Below are positions 8,599-18,920 of a DNA stretch of 54,883 nucleotides, piece by piece. The stretch is from Methylobacterium sp. (GTDB lineage: Bacteria > Pseudomonadota > Alphaproteobacteria > Rhizobiales > Beijerinckiaceae): assembly GCA_013823325.1 (NCBI GenBank), contig PNLY01000027.1, forward strand, positions 1-54,883, given 5' to 3'. Under the pieces are notes generated by a model. The model was not told the DNA's origin and did not search any database. It saw only the letters and a program-made list of their open reading frames with translations. Position numbers and translations under genes: made by a program. The number at the start of each line of letters is the position of its first letter. Position 1 is the stretch's first letter.

Positions 8599-8693
8599 GG
8601 ATGGCAGTTTGGAAAGCCCCTTGGGATCGGTTATCGAGACGGTCGGGAATCGCCGCGTCCGATCGATCGCGGCAGCGCATGCGGGCAGGCGGG

Positions 8694-9338
8694 ATGAATC
8701 AGTCGGAGCAGGCAGTCGGCGTCATCGAGCGCCTGATCGAACAGGGCGATCTCAAGCCGGGCTCGATGGTGTCCGAACGCGGCCTGATGGACTTGACCGG
8801 GCTCGGACGGACGCCCGTGCGCGAGGCGATCCAGCGCCTCGCCCTCAACCACATGCTGCGCATCCATCCCAACAAGGGCATCGAGATCCCGGCGATCTCG
8901 GTCGAGGATCAGCTCAGCGGGCTCGAGGTCCGCCGCGCCGTCGAGGTCCTGGCGGTCGAGCTCGCCTGCAGCCGGGCGACGGAGAAGGACATTGCGGCGA
9001 TCGCGGCGCTGAAGAGCACGCTCGCCGGCGATTTCGGCCTCCACGAATACTCGGACACGATCCGCCAGACCCACGCCCTGATCATCCAGGCCGCCCACAA
9101 CCCCTATCTGGAAGCGCTGATGGTGCCGCTGCAGACACTGTCACGGCGCTTCTGGATCATGCATGTTCGCGACGAGCGGGCGGAGATCACCCATGGCAAG
9201 CGGCTGCACCAGGACATCCTGCAGGCGATCCTGGCCCGGGATACCCAGCGAGCCGGGGCCGCCTCATTGGCACTCAACGCCTATCTCGTCGATTTCGCCA
9301 TGTCCGTGGTGGCGCGGATGACGTCACCGCGGGGCTGA
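8694..9338 (+). CDS. GntR-family regulator, FCD type
   Basis: The product is 214 residues from the ATG at 8694. It has an N-terminal winged helix (about 5-70) containing SERGLMDLTGLGRTPVREAI, the typical GntR recognition helix, and an all-alpha C-terminal FCD ligand domain (about 80-205) with conserved Arg and His residues. It is divergent from the flavin reductase and MHS transporter and probably represses them until a small organic acid binds. An upstream in-frame ATG (8574) would overlap the candidate operator, so the shorter start is preferred, though its ribosome site is weak. Confidence 0.8.
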   Translation: MNQSEQAVGVIERLIEQGDLKPGSMVSERGLMDLTGLGRTPVREAIQRLALNHMLRIHPNKGIEIPAISVEDQLSGLEVRRAVEVLAVELACSRATEKDIAAIAALKSTLAGDFGLHEYSDTIRQTHALIIQAAHNPYLEALMVPLQTLSRRFWIMHVRDERAEITHGKRLHQDILQAILARDTQRAGAASLALNAYLVDFAMSVVARMTSPRG

Positions 9339-9568
9339 GATGGCGAGGCGGGACAGCCCGCCATCGCCGCTGCATTCATCTTGCCGCCGAAACAGCACGT
9401 TATAGTTGCATTGACAAATGGAACATAAACCCCCATTTGTAGCACTCGATCTAGGCCGAACGAATTGGCCCGCGCCGCCTGTGCGCACTGCTGACGACAT
9501 TCCTCCTCATCGAAACGCGCATGGCGGTCGCCGTGCGCGAACCTATCCTCATGAGCAGGAGCAAGATC
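9339..9568 (+). other. Intergenic gap and likely long leader of the cold-shock gene
   Basis: No gene is seen. A TTGACA hexamer lies near 9411 but lacks a clear -10 at normal spacing. The remaining stretch up to 9568 could be a long 5' leader, which is usual for CspA-type genes, where leader folding senses temperature. Confidence 0.3.
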
Positions 9569-9778
9569 ATGGCCAACGGCACAGTGAAATGGTTCAACGG
9601 CACCAAGGGTTTCGGCTTCATCCAGCCGGATGATGGCGGCCAGGACGTGTTCGTCCACATCAGCGCCGTCGAGCGCGCTGGCATGCGCGATCTCCGCGAC
9701 GGCCAGAAGATCTCGTACGAGCTCGTCCAGGACAAGCGTTCTGGCAAGATGTCGGCCGACAACCTGCGCGCCGAGTGA
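9569..9778 (+). CDS. Cold-shock domain protein (CspA family)
   Basis: This 69-residue OB-fold protein binds single-stranded RNA/DNA and acts as an RNA chaperone. KWFNGTKGFGFI (RNP1 region) and DVFVHISA (RNP2 region) are intact. The ATG before ANGTVKWF is chosen because AGGAGC lies upstream and all homologues start here. It is followed by an intrinsic terminator and then rpsU, a neighbourhood common in alphaproteobacteria. Confidence 0.95.
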   Translation: MANGTVKWFNGTKGFGFIQPDDGGQDVFVHISAVERAGMRDLRDGQKISYELVQDKRSGKMSADNLRAE

Positions 9779-9865
9779 ACCGACACGCTGTCCAGCGTGA
9801 GAGATCAGGGGCAGGCGACCACGGATGTACTGGCGCCACGCCCGCTCCACGCGGGATAGCTCAGG

Positions 9866-9894
9866 AAGGGTCGGGATCAACCCGGCCCTTTTTT
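9866..9894 (+). terminator. Intrinsic terminator
   Basis: GGGTCGGG, a five-base loop and CCCGGCCC form a stem with one mismatch, followed by a run of six T. It ends the cold-shock transcript before rpsU. Confidence 0.85.
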
Positions 9895-9956
9895 GTTTCC
9901 GGTAGGCGTCTTGACCAGGCGTCTGATCAAGACGTTTCGACCAGAAGGAAATCCGA

Positions 9957-10223
9957 ATGCAGGTTCTCGTCCGCGACAACAATGTCGACCAGGCGTTGCG
10001 CGTCCTGAAGAAGAAGATGCAGCGCGAAGGCGTGTTTCGCGAGATGAAGCGGCGTTCGGCCTATGAGAAGCCGTCCGAGAAGCGCGTTCGCGAGAAGGCC
10101 GACGCCATCCGCCGCGCCCGCAAGCTTGCCCGCAAGCAGGCGCAGCGCGAAGGCCTGCTGCCCGCTCCCAAGCCGAAGCCGCGTCCGGTCCGGCCACCGC
10201 GTCCCGCCGCCGTCGCATCCTGA
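9957..10223 (+). CDS. rpsU: 30S ribosomal protein S21
   Basis: The protein is 88 residues and highly basic. The N-terminal [20 protein letters not shown] and the central [18 protein letters not shown] are the S21 signature. S21 sits near the 3' end of 16S rRNA and helps in initiation. The C-terminal Pro/Lys/Arg-rich tail is longer than in E. coli S21, as usual in Rhizobiales. AGAAGGAAA precedes the start. Confidence 0.95.
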   Translation: MQVLVRDNNVDQALRVLKKKMQREGVFREMKRRSAYEKPSEKRVREKADAIRRARKLARKQAQREGLLPAPKPKPRPVRPPRPAAVAS

Positions 10224-10246
10224 TCCCGATCAGAGGAGCCTCAGCC

Positions 10247-10498
10247 ATGGCGACCAAAGGGCTCACCGCCGAGCAGGCCAAGCTCCGCGCCGAGCGGAAC
10301 TTCGCCAAGACCGAGCAGCGCCGGCAGGAAGCCGAAAGCGCCATGGACGCGCTGAAGGCCGAGCAGCGGGCCGTCGCCGAGAAGACCGCGAGGCTGCGCG
10401 CCCTGCGCCTCGCCAAGGAGGCGGCCGATGCGGAAGCCGCCGCCGCGGCCGCCGCGGCGGCACCTGCGAAAACGCCGAAGACGCGGCGCGCCCGGTAG
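10247..10498 (+). CDS. Small charged helical protein of unknown function
   Basis: The product is 83 residues, almost wholly Ala, Glu, Lys and Arg. A long coiled-coil-like helix (about 5-65) is followed by an alanine run (about 62-72) and a basic tail. AGAGGAGCC lies before the ATG. It sits 23 bases after rpsU on the same strand and is probably co-transcribed. No enzymatic motif is seen. A nucleic-acid or ribosome-associated role is only a guess from charge and context. Confidence 0.6.
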   Translation: MATKGLTAEQAKLRAERNFAKTEQRRQEAESAMDALKAEQRAVAEKTARLRALRLAKEAADAEAAAAAAAAAPAKTPKTRRAR

Positions 10499-10606
10499 CG
10501 CAAACGATCGCGGCGCCCGCTGAGCCCTGCCGGCCATGCATGGCCGCAGAAGCGCGTGGCACGCTTGCGGCCTGACCATCCCTGCTATTCGCTTTTTGCG
10601 CGAACT

Positions 10607-10640
10607 CTTTGCGTTCGATCGCTGCCGATCGAACGCAAAG
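10607..10640. repeat. Perfect 15-bp inverted repeat
   Basis: CTTTGCGTTCGATCG and its exact complement are separated by CTGC in the gap before the amidotransferase gene. There is no T-run on either side, so it is not a standard intrinsic terminator. It could be a cruciform, a factor-assisted terminator for the rpsU transcript, or a protein site. The rest of the gap (10499-10698) shows nothing else. Confidence 0.7.
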
Positions 10641-10698
10641 CGCGCTAAGAGGAGGCGCAACGCAGCCCCGTCGCCGCAAGCAACCGCCGAGGATCAGC

Positions 10699-11580
10699 AT
10701 GAACATGGTCGCACCGAAGCCGCTGCGCGTCCTCGTGGTCGACGGCTACAAGCGCGAGGGGCGCGAGGAGTACATCCGCGACGCCGGCGCGACCCCATCG
10801 GAGGCCTATGCCGCGGAAATGCGCCGCATCGAGCCTTCGCTGATCACCGATATCTGCCTGCCTGCCGACGAGGGCGCCAACCTGCCCGACGGCGCCGGCC
10901 TCGCCTCCTATGACGGCATCGCCTTGACCGGCTCCTCGCTGCATATCCACAGCCCCGAGCCGGCGGTGACCCGCCAGATCGAGCTGATGCGGGCGATCTA
11001 CAGGAGCGGCACGCCCTGCTTCGGCTCCTGCTGGGGCATCCAGATCGGCGCCGTCGCCGCCGGCGGCACCGTCGCGCTCAATCCGAACGGCCTCGAGATC
11101 GGCTTCGCCCGCCGCATCGCCGTCAACGAGGCCGGGGCAAGGCACCCGCTGCTCGCCGGCCGGCCCGCCGCCTTCGACGCACCGGCGATCCATTTCGACA
11201 GCATCGTCGCCCCGCCGGCCGATGCGACTATCCTCGCCTCGAACGCGATGAGCCCCATCCAGGCCGCCGAGTTCCGTCAGGACGGCGGTGTCTTCTGGGG
11301 CGTACAGTACCATCCGGAGTTCTCGCTGCGCCTGATCGCGACGATCCTGCGGCGGCACAGCAAGACCTTGATCGAGCGCGGCCTGCGCAAGGACGAGCCT
11401 GCCGCAGCCGCCTGGATCGCCGACCTCGACGCACTCGACGCCGATCCCGCCCGCAGCGATCTGGCCTGGGGTCTCGGACTGGACGAGGAGGTGCTCGACC
11501 CGGTCAAGCGTGTGACCGAGCTGCGCAATTTCCTGGAGATGCGGGTCAAGCCACAGGCGAGCGTGCGCGGACGGGCTTGA
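10699..11580 (+). CDS. Class I glutamine amidotransferase
   Basis: The protein is 293 residues. A GATase1 domain (about 10-235) contains the nucleophile in FGSCWGIQIG near residue 115 and the catalytic His in VQYHPEFS near 205, as in GMP synthase-type amidotransferases. The C-terminal helical extension is typical of stand-alone members annotated GMP synthase-like. It probably hydrolyses glutamine or gamma-glutamyl compounds; the acceptor is unknown. GAGGA lies before the ATG. The next gene is convergent and starts two bases past its stop. Confidence 0.8.
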   Translation: MNMVAPKPLRVLVVDGYKREGREEYIRDAGATPSEAYAAEMRRIEPSLITDICLPADEGANLPDGAGLASYDGIALTGSSLHIHSPEPAVTRQIELMRAIYRSGTPCFGSCWGIQIGAVAAGGTVALNPNGLEIGFARRIAVNEAGARHPLLAGRPAAFDAPAIHFDSIVAPPADATILASNAMSPIQAAEFRQDGGVFWGVQYHPEFSLRLIATILRRHSKTLIERGLRKDEPAAAAWIADLDALDADPARSDLAWGLGLDEEVLDPVKRVTELRNFLEMRVKPQASVRGRA

Positions 11581-11581
11581 C

Positions 11582-12187
11582 CTACGCCGCTTCAGGGGCC
11601 TTGCTCACTGCCGCCCCGAACACCCTGCCGCCGAGCGCCCGCGCCGTGACGACATGATCGGACATGTCCGGCACCGGCACCAGGAATTCCGAAGTCACGA
11701 CCGGCGCGCCGCAATAGCCGAAGATGCCGTGGTCGATCTGCGTCTTCATCGCGCCGTAATAGCCGTGACGGGCGAAGGTGCGCATGTCGGCGCCGGCGAG
11801 CGCGACGAGATGGACCGGCAGATGCTCGAGCTTCTTGACCGTCTTCATGTCCTCGAGCTCCTCATAGGCCCAGCCATTGGCGAAGACGCGGTCGATCCAG
11901 CCTTTCATCAGCGCCGGCATCGACCACCAGTAGATCGGGTAGACCAGCACCAGCGCATCGGCCCGGTCGACCCTGGCCTGCTCGGCGGCGATGTCGGCGG
12001 GCTGGGCAATCTCGCGGCGATGGACGGCAAGATCGTTCAGCGAGAAGCGCGGGTCGAAGCCCTCCTTCGCCAGGTCGGCGATCTCGACTGTGTGGCCCGT
12101 GCTCGCGACGCCATCGGCCAGCGCCTGCGCGACGGCATGGCTGAGGGAGTTGGTGTCGGGATGGGCGACGACGACGAGGGCGTGCAT
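11582..12187 (-). CDS. Flavodoxin-fold NAD(P)H quinone reductase
   Basis: This 201-residue cytosolic flavoenzyme is of the NQO1/KefF/MdaB group. VVVAHPDTNSLSHA at 5-18 is the FMN phosphate-binding loop. YPIYWWSMPALMKGWIDRVF near 85-105 is the family signature. It likely carries out two-electron reduction of quinones or similar electrophiles. It is divergent from a TetR regulator across a gap with a palindrome, which suggests induction by a toxic or redox-active compound. Confidence 0.85.
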   Translation of the reverse strand: MHALVVVAHPDTNSLSHAVAQALADGVASTGHTVEIADLAKEGFDPRFSLNDLAVHRREIAQPADIAAEQARVDRADALVLVYPIYWWSMPALMKGWIDRVFANGWAYEELEDMKTVKKLEHLPVHLVALAGADMRTFARHGYYGAMKTQIDHGIFGYCGAPVVTSEFLVPVPDMSDHVVTARALGGRVFGAAVSKAPEAA

Positions 12188-12238
12188 GGACTCTCTCCTG
12201 TAGCGATTGTGGTCGGCCGGCGATCACTATATACTCTT

Positions 12239-12249
12239 AGTAAGTTACT
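12239..12249. promoter_or_regulatory. Candidate TetR operator
   Basis: AGTAAGTTACT, a perfect 11-bp palindrome, lies in the AT-rich divergent gap between the quinone reductase and the TetR gene. Flanking TCTTA and TAAGA add weaker symmetry. Binding by the neighbouring TetR is inferred. Confidence 0.45.
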
Positions 12250-12264
12250 TTTGGTACATAAGAT

Positions 12265-12873
12265 ATGTCAAGCCTCGATACCGACCGTCCGCGCCGCCAG
12301 CGGCTGACGCGCGAGGAGCGCCAGCGCCAGCTCATCGAGACTGCCTGGCGGATCGTCGGCGAAGAAGGCACCGACGCCCTGACGCTCGGCCGCCTCGCCG
12401 AGCGGGCCGGCGTCACCAAGCCGGTGGTCTACAGCCACTTCGTCACGCGCAGCGGCCTCCTGGTCGCGCTCTATCGCGACTTCGACGCGCGCGAATATGC
12501 GGTCATGAACGCCGCGATCGACGGCAGCGAAGCCACGCTCGCCGGCAAGGCCGGGGCGATCGCCTCGTCCTATGTCGACTGCGTGCTGGCCCAGGGCCGC
12601 GAGATCCCCGGCGTCGTCGCGGCCCTGGCCGGCTCGCCCGAGCTCGCCGCGGTCAAGCGCGACTGCGACCTGATCTTCCTCGAGCGCTGCCGGGGCCTGC
12701 TCGCCCCCTTCACGGCGGGCCGGCCGATTCCGACCGCCGGCTTGCGCGCCATGCTGGGCGCCGCCGAAGGGTTGTCGCATGCCGCCGCGACGGACGAGAT
12801 CGGCGCCGACGAGGCCAAGCGGGAGCTGTTCGAGACGATCACCGCCATGGTCGCGCGCAGCGCGAAGGGCTAG
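12265..12873 (+). CDS. TetR-family repressor
   Basis: The product is 202 residues. The N-terminal helix-turn-helix domain (about 15-65) contains LGRLAERAGVTKPVVYSHF, and the C-terminal part is the helical ligand domain. It is divergent from the flavodoxin-fold quinone reductase, which it probably represses together with itself through the palindrome in the 77-base gap. The ligand is not known. Confidence 0.85.
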   Translation: MSSLDTDRPRRQRLTREERQRQLIETAWRIVGEEGTDALTLGRLAERAGVTKPVVYSHFVTRSGLLVALYRDFDAREYAVMNAAIDGSEATLAGKAGAIASSYVDCVLAQGREIPGVVAALAGSPELAAVKRDCDLIFLERCRGLLAPFTAGRPIPTAGLRAMLGAAEGLSHAAATDEIGADEAKRELFETITAMVARSAKG

Positions 12874-12953
12874 CGAGCCGTCTGCGGGGTTCCCCACGCG
12901 TCGCCAGCCCTGTAAACGCGCCGCAACCCCAGTTCTCCAGCGTCCCGGACATC

Positions 12954-14576
<1,623 letters not shown>

Positions 14577-14789
14577 AAGCGCCGAGGGCCGCACCGGCCT
14601 GCCCTAGCGATAACCGCGACCGACATCGACGGCTCGACTGCCGAAAGATGCGCCACCCCCAAAATCGTGTTGGCGTCATCTCGTCGCGCCGGTCTATGCT
14701 CCAGTCTTCCGACGATGCGTTCTTTGCCTTTCGCAAGGACAGGCGACCCGTCCGGGCGGCCTCGACTTGCCTGCCGATGGGGATGGCAG

Positions 14790-15701
14790 ATGGCTGGCGA
14801 CCTCGATTTGCTGATCGGAACCTGGACCGTTCGGGTCAAGGGCTGGGTCTGGGAATATGATTTCCGGCGCGACGGCGGCGTCACCTGGCGCGACCTCGGC
14901 AGCATGGAGAGCGGCGTCGGCAATTGGGCCGCCAGCTCCAAGCTGGTCAACATGTGGTGGAAGGGCTCAACCACTCGCGAGAGCTGGCAAAGGCCGCTCA
15001 CCAGCGACAACGACCATACCTGGTACGAATCGTCCTATTATCGCGGCAAGTACCGCATCGAGAAGACCGGCTTCACCCCGCCCTCGCCGACCCCGCCATC
15101 GGGACCGACCGATGCGACGCTCATCGACGTGGCCTGGGACGCTAGTCGCACCTCCTTGCGCTTCGCCCTGAATCGGATGCGGCTGCTGCAGCGGCAGATC
15201 AAGTATTTCGAGGATTCAGGTGGCAGCGAGGACGCCTTCAACGAACTACGCCGGAATTATCGGCGCGACATCGCGGTAATCTCGCGCAAGCTGCTGGTGC
15301 CGTTGAACGCAATGGACCCGGCCTTCCGCAGCGCGCTGGCGAGCGCCATCAACCTGGTCGAGCAGAATCTCGCCTTGCCGAAATCGCTCAATGCCGCGCG
15401 CGCCGGCGGCAAATGCGTCGATCCCAGGCCGGCCTTCGCCTGGACGACACCGCGCCGCAAGCCACCGGACACCGATCTCTGCACGTCCTGGTTCACCTCG
15501 AACGCCGATCTCCAGCGCGACGTCGTCACCCACGAATATTTCCACACCGTCGGCCTCGGCGACATCAGCGTGAACAACACCACGGATGCGCTCGGCAACG
15601 CCAATACCATGGCGCAGGTCGTCGCTTTCCTGCATGACCGCGCCCGGCAGAAGAACTCCGACGGCAACGAGCAGATGATTCCGGCGCTGCCAACGCCCTG
15701 A
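14790..15701 (+). CDS. Lipocalin-like plus HExxH metallopeptidase-like protein
   Basis: The product is 303 residues from the ATG before AGDLDLLIG; upstream in-frame sequence looks non-coding. Residues 5-90 begin LLIGTWTVRV and are rich in Trp, Gly and beta-strand pattern, like lipocalin-type barrels. A helical middle (about 110-200) and a Cys-containing loop follow. HEYFH at 248-252 is an HExxH zinc motif with an Asp six residues on (258). The later ALGNANTMAQVVAFL resembles the C-terminal NADS region of M35 aspzincin-like Lys-specific endopeptidases. No signal peptide is seen, so export would need another route. The gene stands alone between an ABC-F gene and a repeat. Zinc peptidase activity is inferred from the motif. 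Confidence 0.5.
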   Translation: MAGDLDLLIGTWTVRVKGWVWEYDFRRDGGVTWRDLGSMESGVGNWAASSKLVNMWWKGSTTRESWQRPLTSDNDHTWYESSYYRGKYRIEKTGFTPPSPTPPSGPTDATLIDVAWDASRTSLRFALNRMRLLQRQIKYFEDSGGSEDAFNELRRNYRRDIAVISRKLLVPLNAMDPAFRSALASAINLVEQNLALPKSLNAARAGGKCVDPRPAFAWTTPRRKPPDTDLCTSWFTSNADLQRDVVTHEYFHTVGLGDISVNNTTDALGNANTMAQVVAFLHDRARQKNSDGNEQMIPALPTP

Positions 15702-15767
15702 CGCAGCGAAAACCGCGCTGATGCCGTCAAGGCCCCGCCATCGTCGCCGGGCGGCGATGGCGCCTAG

Positions 15768-15824
15768 AAAAGTGAGAGACGGATTCAGCGATCAGGTCGG
15801 TTCAACCTGATCGGATCCGGCTCC
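15768..15824 (+). repeat. 57-bp dispersed repeat, copy 1
   Basis: AAAAGTGAGAGACGGATTCA is followed by a hairpin (GATCAGG/CCTGATC) and GGATCCGGCTCC. The same unit occurs at 44301-44357 with only a few changes, mainly in the loop and compensating stem bases. Confidence 0.8.
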
Positions 15825-15918
15825 CGCGGCGCCGTCCCGCGTTCCGGCCCAATTCTGCCCTCGCCGCGCCGAAATCCACCGGACAAATCGCGGCTGCTTG
15901 ATTTGTCGGGGGACTAAT

Positions 15919-17601
15919 ATGATGAAGACCGGACTGGCCGCAGCCTTGCTTTTCGCGCCGAGCCTCGCAGGCGCCGCCGAGATCGAGCTCGTCTCGAAGA
16001 TCGACCGCGTCACCGTCTATCCCGACGGGGCGGTCGTGACCCGGCTCGGCAAGGCCTCGCTGCTCGAAGGCGTCTCCCAGATCGTGCTGCGCGGCCTGCC
16101 CGCCAGCGTCGACCCGGCATCGATCCGGGTCGAGGCGCAGGGCGACGGCGCCTTCTCGATCGGCGCGGTCGATGTCCGCCAGGTTCCGGGTGAGGCCCGC
16201 CCAGCCCTCGATCAGGCGCTGGAAGGCAAGATCCGAGTATTGCAAGGCGAGAAGGCCAAGCTCGCCGGTGAGATCAGCGCGATCGAGGCCAAGCGCGCCA
16301 CCATCGAGAATTTCGGCAAGGTCGGCCCGGACAAGCTGAGCGAAGGCGGCAAGGTTCTGCCAGTCAGCGATTGGCCCGCCGTGTTCGACGCGATCGGCAC
16401 GGCGCTGGTCAAGGTCCAGGGCGAACTGCTCACGCTCCGCAACCGCATCGCCGATCTCGACGCCGAGATCGCCGCGCTGGAGAAGGCGCGGCCGCTGGCG
16501 CCTCGCGCCGGCCAGCCCAAGCGCGACGTCGCCATCGCCGTCGAGGCCAAGGCGCCCATCGCCGCCGACATCTCGGTCAGCTATCGCATTTCCGGTGCGA
16601 GCTGGCTCCCGGTCTACGAGGCGCGCCTGACGACTGGCAACAGTAGTGGCGCCGCCGAGATCGCCTTCACCCGCCGCGCCGAACTGCGCCAGCGCACCGG
16701 CGAGGACTGGAACGAGGTCGCGGTCGAACTCTCGACCACTCGCTCGGCGCAGGGCACGCGCGCCCCCGAGCTCAACCCCCTGCGCATCGCCTTTTACGAA
16801 CCGCCGGTGGTCTATGAGGAGCGGTTGCGTGCGCGCCTGGAAGCCGAGCGCTCCGCCAAGTCGCAGGCATTGTCGGCCGCTCCGGCGCCGATCGCGCCGG
16901 CGCCAGACATGGTCGACGCCGCACCGAAGCCGGCAGAGGTCCAGACCGCGAGCGTCAGCGCCGGGGCCTATCAGGCCAGCTTCAAGGTGCCAGGCCGGGT
17001 CACCGTCCCGCAGGACGGCTCCAGCAAGGCGGTGGTATTGACGCAAACCAAGGTCAAGCCGGAGCTTTCCGCCCGCGCCACGCCGGAGCTGGAGGAGAAG
17101 GCCTATCTCGAAGCCAGCTTCAATCACGAGGACGAGGCGCCATTGCTCGCCGGCGAGGTCTATCTCCACCGCGACGGCGCCTATATCGGCAAGGGCCGGC
17201 TCGGACAGGTCGCGCCGGGCGACAAGGTCGAGCTCGGCTTCGGCGCCGACGACCGCCTCAAGGTGACGCGCGTGCCGGTGCGCCGGCGCGAGAACGATTC
17301 CGGTTGGCTCGGCTCGACGCGGACCGACCAGCGTGAGTTCAAGACGGTGGTGAAGAGCCTGCACGCCCAGCCGGTCAAGCTGACCGTGACCGAGCGCGTG
17401 CCGTTCTCAGAGAACAGCACCATCACGGTCGAGCTGCTGTCGCAGAGCACGCCGCCGACCGAGAAGCAGGTCGGCGACAAGCGCGGCGTCTCGGCCTGGA
17501 GCTTCGAGCTTGCGCCGGGCGCGCAGAAGGAGATCCGCCTCGCCTACCGGATCAAATATCCCGGCGACCGCGAGGTCGTCTTCGATCAGCCGCGGCGGTA
17601 G
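15919..17601 (+). CDS. DUF4139 (mucoidy inhibitor MuiA-type) exported protein
   Basis: The protein is 560 residues with a signal peptide ending AGAAE near residue 23. The N-terminal part (about 30-130, VTVYPDGAVVTR) is DUF4140-like. It is followed by a coiled segment (100-190) and the large DUF4139 domain (about 215-560) with SYRISGASWLPVYEARL. Members have been linked to effects on mucoid exopolysaccharide, but the biochemical role is unknown. A Pro/Ala-rich low-complexity insert lies near residues 315-345. GGGGGA precedes the ATG at 15919; the next ATG (15922) would serve equally. The gene stands alone between repeats. Confidence 0.8.
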   Translation: MMKTGLAAALLFAPSLAGAAEIELVSKIDRVTVYPDGAVVTRLGKASLLEGVSQIVLRGLPASVDPASIRVEAQGDGAFSIGAVDVRQVPGEARPALDQALEGKIRVLQGEKAKLAGEISAIEAKRATIENFGKVGPDKLSEGGKVLPVSDWPAVFDAIGTALVKVQGELLTLRNRIADLDAEIAALEKARPLAPRAGQPKRDVAIAVEAKAPIAADISVSYRISGASWLPVYEARLTTGNSSGAAEIAFTRRAELRQRTGEDWNEVAVELSTTRSAQGTRAPELNPLRIAFYEPPVVYEERLRARLEAERSAKSQALSAAPAPIAPAPDMVDAAPKPAEVQTASVSAGAYQASFKVPGRVTVPQDGSSKAVVLTQTKVKPELSARATPELEEKAYLEASFNHEDEAPLLAGEVYLHRDGAYIGKGRLGQVAPGDKVELGFGADDRLKVTRVPVRRRENDSGWLGSTRTDQREFKTVVKSLHAQPVKLTVTERVPFSENSTITVELLSQSTPPTEKQVGDKRGVSAWSFELAPGAQKEIRLAYRIKYPGDREVVFDQPRR

Positions 17602-17605
17602 TGCC

Positions 17606-17694
17606 CGTCATTGCGAGCGTAGCGAAGCAATCCAGGAGGACGTAGAGCTCTGCTGCTCCTGGATTGCTTCGTCGCTGCGTTTCTCGCAATGACG
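17606..17694. repeat. Extragenic inverted repeat
   Basis: CGTCATTGCGAGCGTAGCGA at one end pairs with CTCGCAATGACG at the other, and GCAATCCAGGAG pairs with CTCCTGGATTGC inside. This large palindrome lies between convergent genes and is a common type of dispersed repeat in alphaproteobacteria. Confidence 0.7.
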
Positions 17695-17708
17695 GATAGC
17701 CTCGCGCC

Positions 17709-18920
17709 CTACTCCGCCGCGATCGCCTGCCAGCCCTGGCCGAGCTCCTGCTCGACCAGGCCGACCCAGTAGCGCACGCCGGCCGGGATGATCTCGTCGT
17801 TGAAGTCGTAGAGCGGCGTGTGCAGCCCGGCGAAGGAGCCGTCCGCCGCGACGCCGTTGCCGATGCGCATGAAGGCGCCGGGGCAGACCAGCATCATCTC
17901 GGCGAAATCCTCACCGCCCGTGCCGCGTAGCATCTGGCCGTTGACATGCTCGGCCCCGACCGCGCTCGAAGCCGCTGCGACCGCGACTCCGACCTGCTCG
18001 GCGGCGTTCACCAGCGGGCTGGTGCCGCGATGGTAGTGGGCCTGCGCCTCGCAGCCCCAGGCCTGCGCCGTCGCCAACGCCAACTCGGCGATCCGCCGCT
18101 CGACCAGATTGCGCACCTCCTGCGAATAGGTCCGCGCCGTGCCGCCGATGACGAGCTCGGACGGGATGACGTTCGAGGCGTTCACATCGCCGCCATGGAT
18201 GTAGCCGACGCTGATCACCGCCGTGTCCAGCGGCGCGACATTGCGGCCGACGATGCCCTGGAGGCCGAGCACGAAATGCGCCTGCGCATAGGTGATGTCG
18301 GTCGAGCGGTGCGGCTGCGAGCCGCCATGGCCACCGACGCCGCGGAAGGTCACCCGCCAGGAATCGGCCGACGCCAGGAAGGGGCCGACCGCCGTGCCGA
18401 AATGCGAGGCGGGCAAGCCGGGCGTATTGTGCAGGCCGTAGATCGCATCGCAGGGGAAGCGCTCGAACAGCCCGTCGGCCAGCATGGCGTTGGCGCCGCC
18501 GCGGCCTTCCTCGGCCGGCTGGAAGATCAGGTTGACCGTGCCGCCGAAATCCCGGTTCTCGGCGAGATAGCGCGCCGCCGCGAGCAGCATGGTGGTGTGG
18601 CCGTCATGGCCGCAGGCATGCATGCGGCCGGGGAATTTCGAGGCGTGCGGCAGGCCGGTCAGCTCTTCCAGCGCGAGGCAATCCATGTCCGCGCGCAGGC
18701 CGATGGCGCGCTGTCCCGGCCCATTGCCGCGGATCACGCCGACGACCCCGGTCTTGCCGACGCCCTCGGTCACCTCGACGCCCCATTCGCGCAGCCTGTC
18801 GGCGACGAGCCTCGCGGTGCGATGCTCTTCCAGCCCGAGCTCGGGATGCGCGTGAATGTCACGGCGGATCGCCGTGAACTCGGCGTGATGCGCGCCGAGC
18901 CAGTCATCGAGCTTCGTCAT
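17709..18920 (-). CDS. M20 family amidohydrolase (hippurate hydrolase/aminoacylase type)
   Basis: This is a 403-residue metal-dependent amidohydrolase. The conserved metal and catalytic segments are visible: RADMDCLALEE near 78, MHACGHDGHTTM near 103, FQPAEEGRGGA near 137 and GGEDFAEM near 355. Substrates in the family are N-acyl amino acids. The ATG at 18920 is preferred over the ATG at 18929 because GGGGA then lies nine bases upstream. It is single and convergent with the DUF4139 gene. Confidence 0.85.
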   Translation of the reverse strand: MTKLDDWLGAHHAEFTAIRRDIHAHPELGLEEHRTARLVADRLREWGVEVTEGVGKTGVVGVIRGNGPGQRAIGLRADMDCLALEELTGLPHASKFPGRMHACGHDGHTTMLLAAARYLAENRDFGGTVNLIFQPAEEGRGGANAMLADGLFERFPCDAIYGLHNTPGLPASHFGTAVGPFLASADSWRVTFRGVGGHGGSQPHRSTDITYAQAHFVLGLQGIVGRNVAPLDTAVISVGYIHGGDVNASNVIPSELVIGGTARTYSQEVRNLVERRIAELALATAQAWGCEAQAHYHRGTSPLVNAAEQVGVAVAAASSAVGAEHVNGQMLRGTGGEDFAEMMLVCPGAFMRIGNGVAADGSFAGLHTPLYDFNDEIIPAGVRYWVGLVEQELGQGWQAIAAE

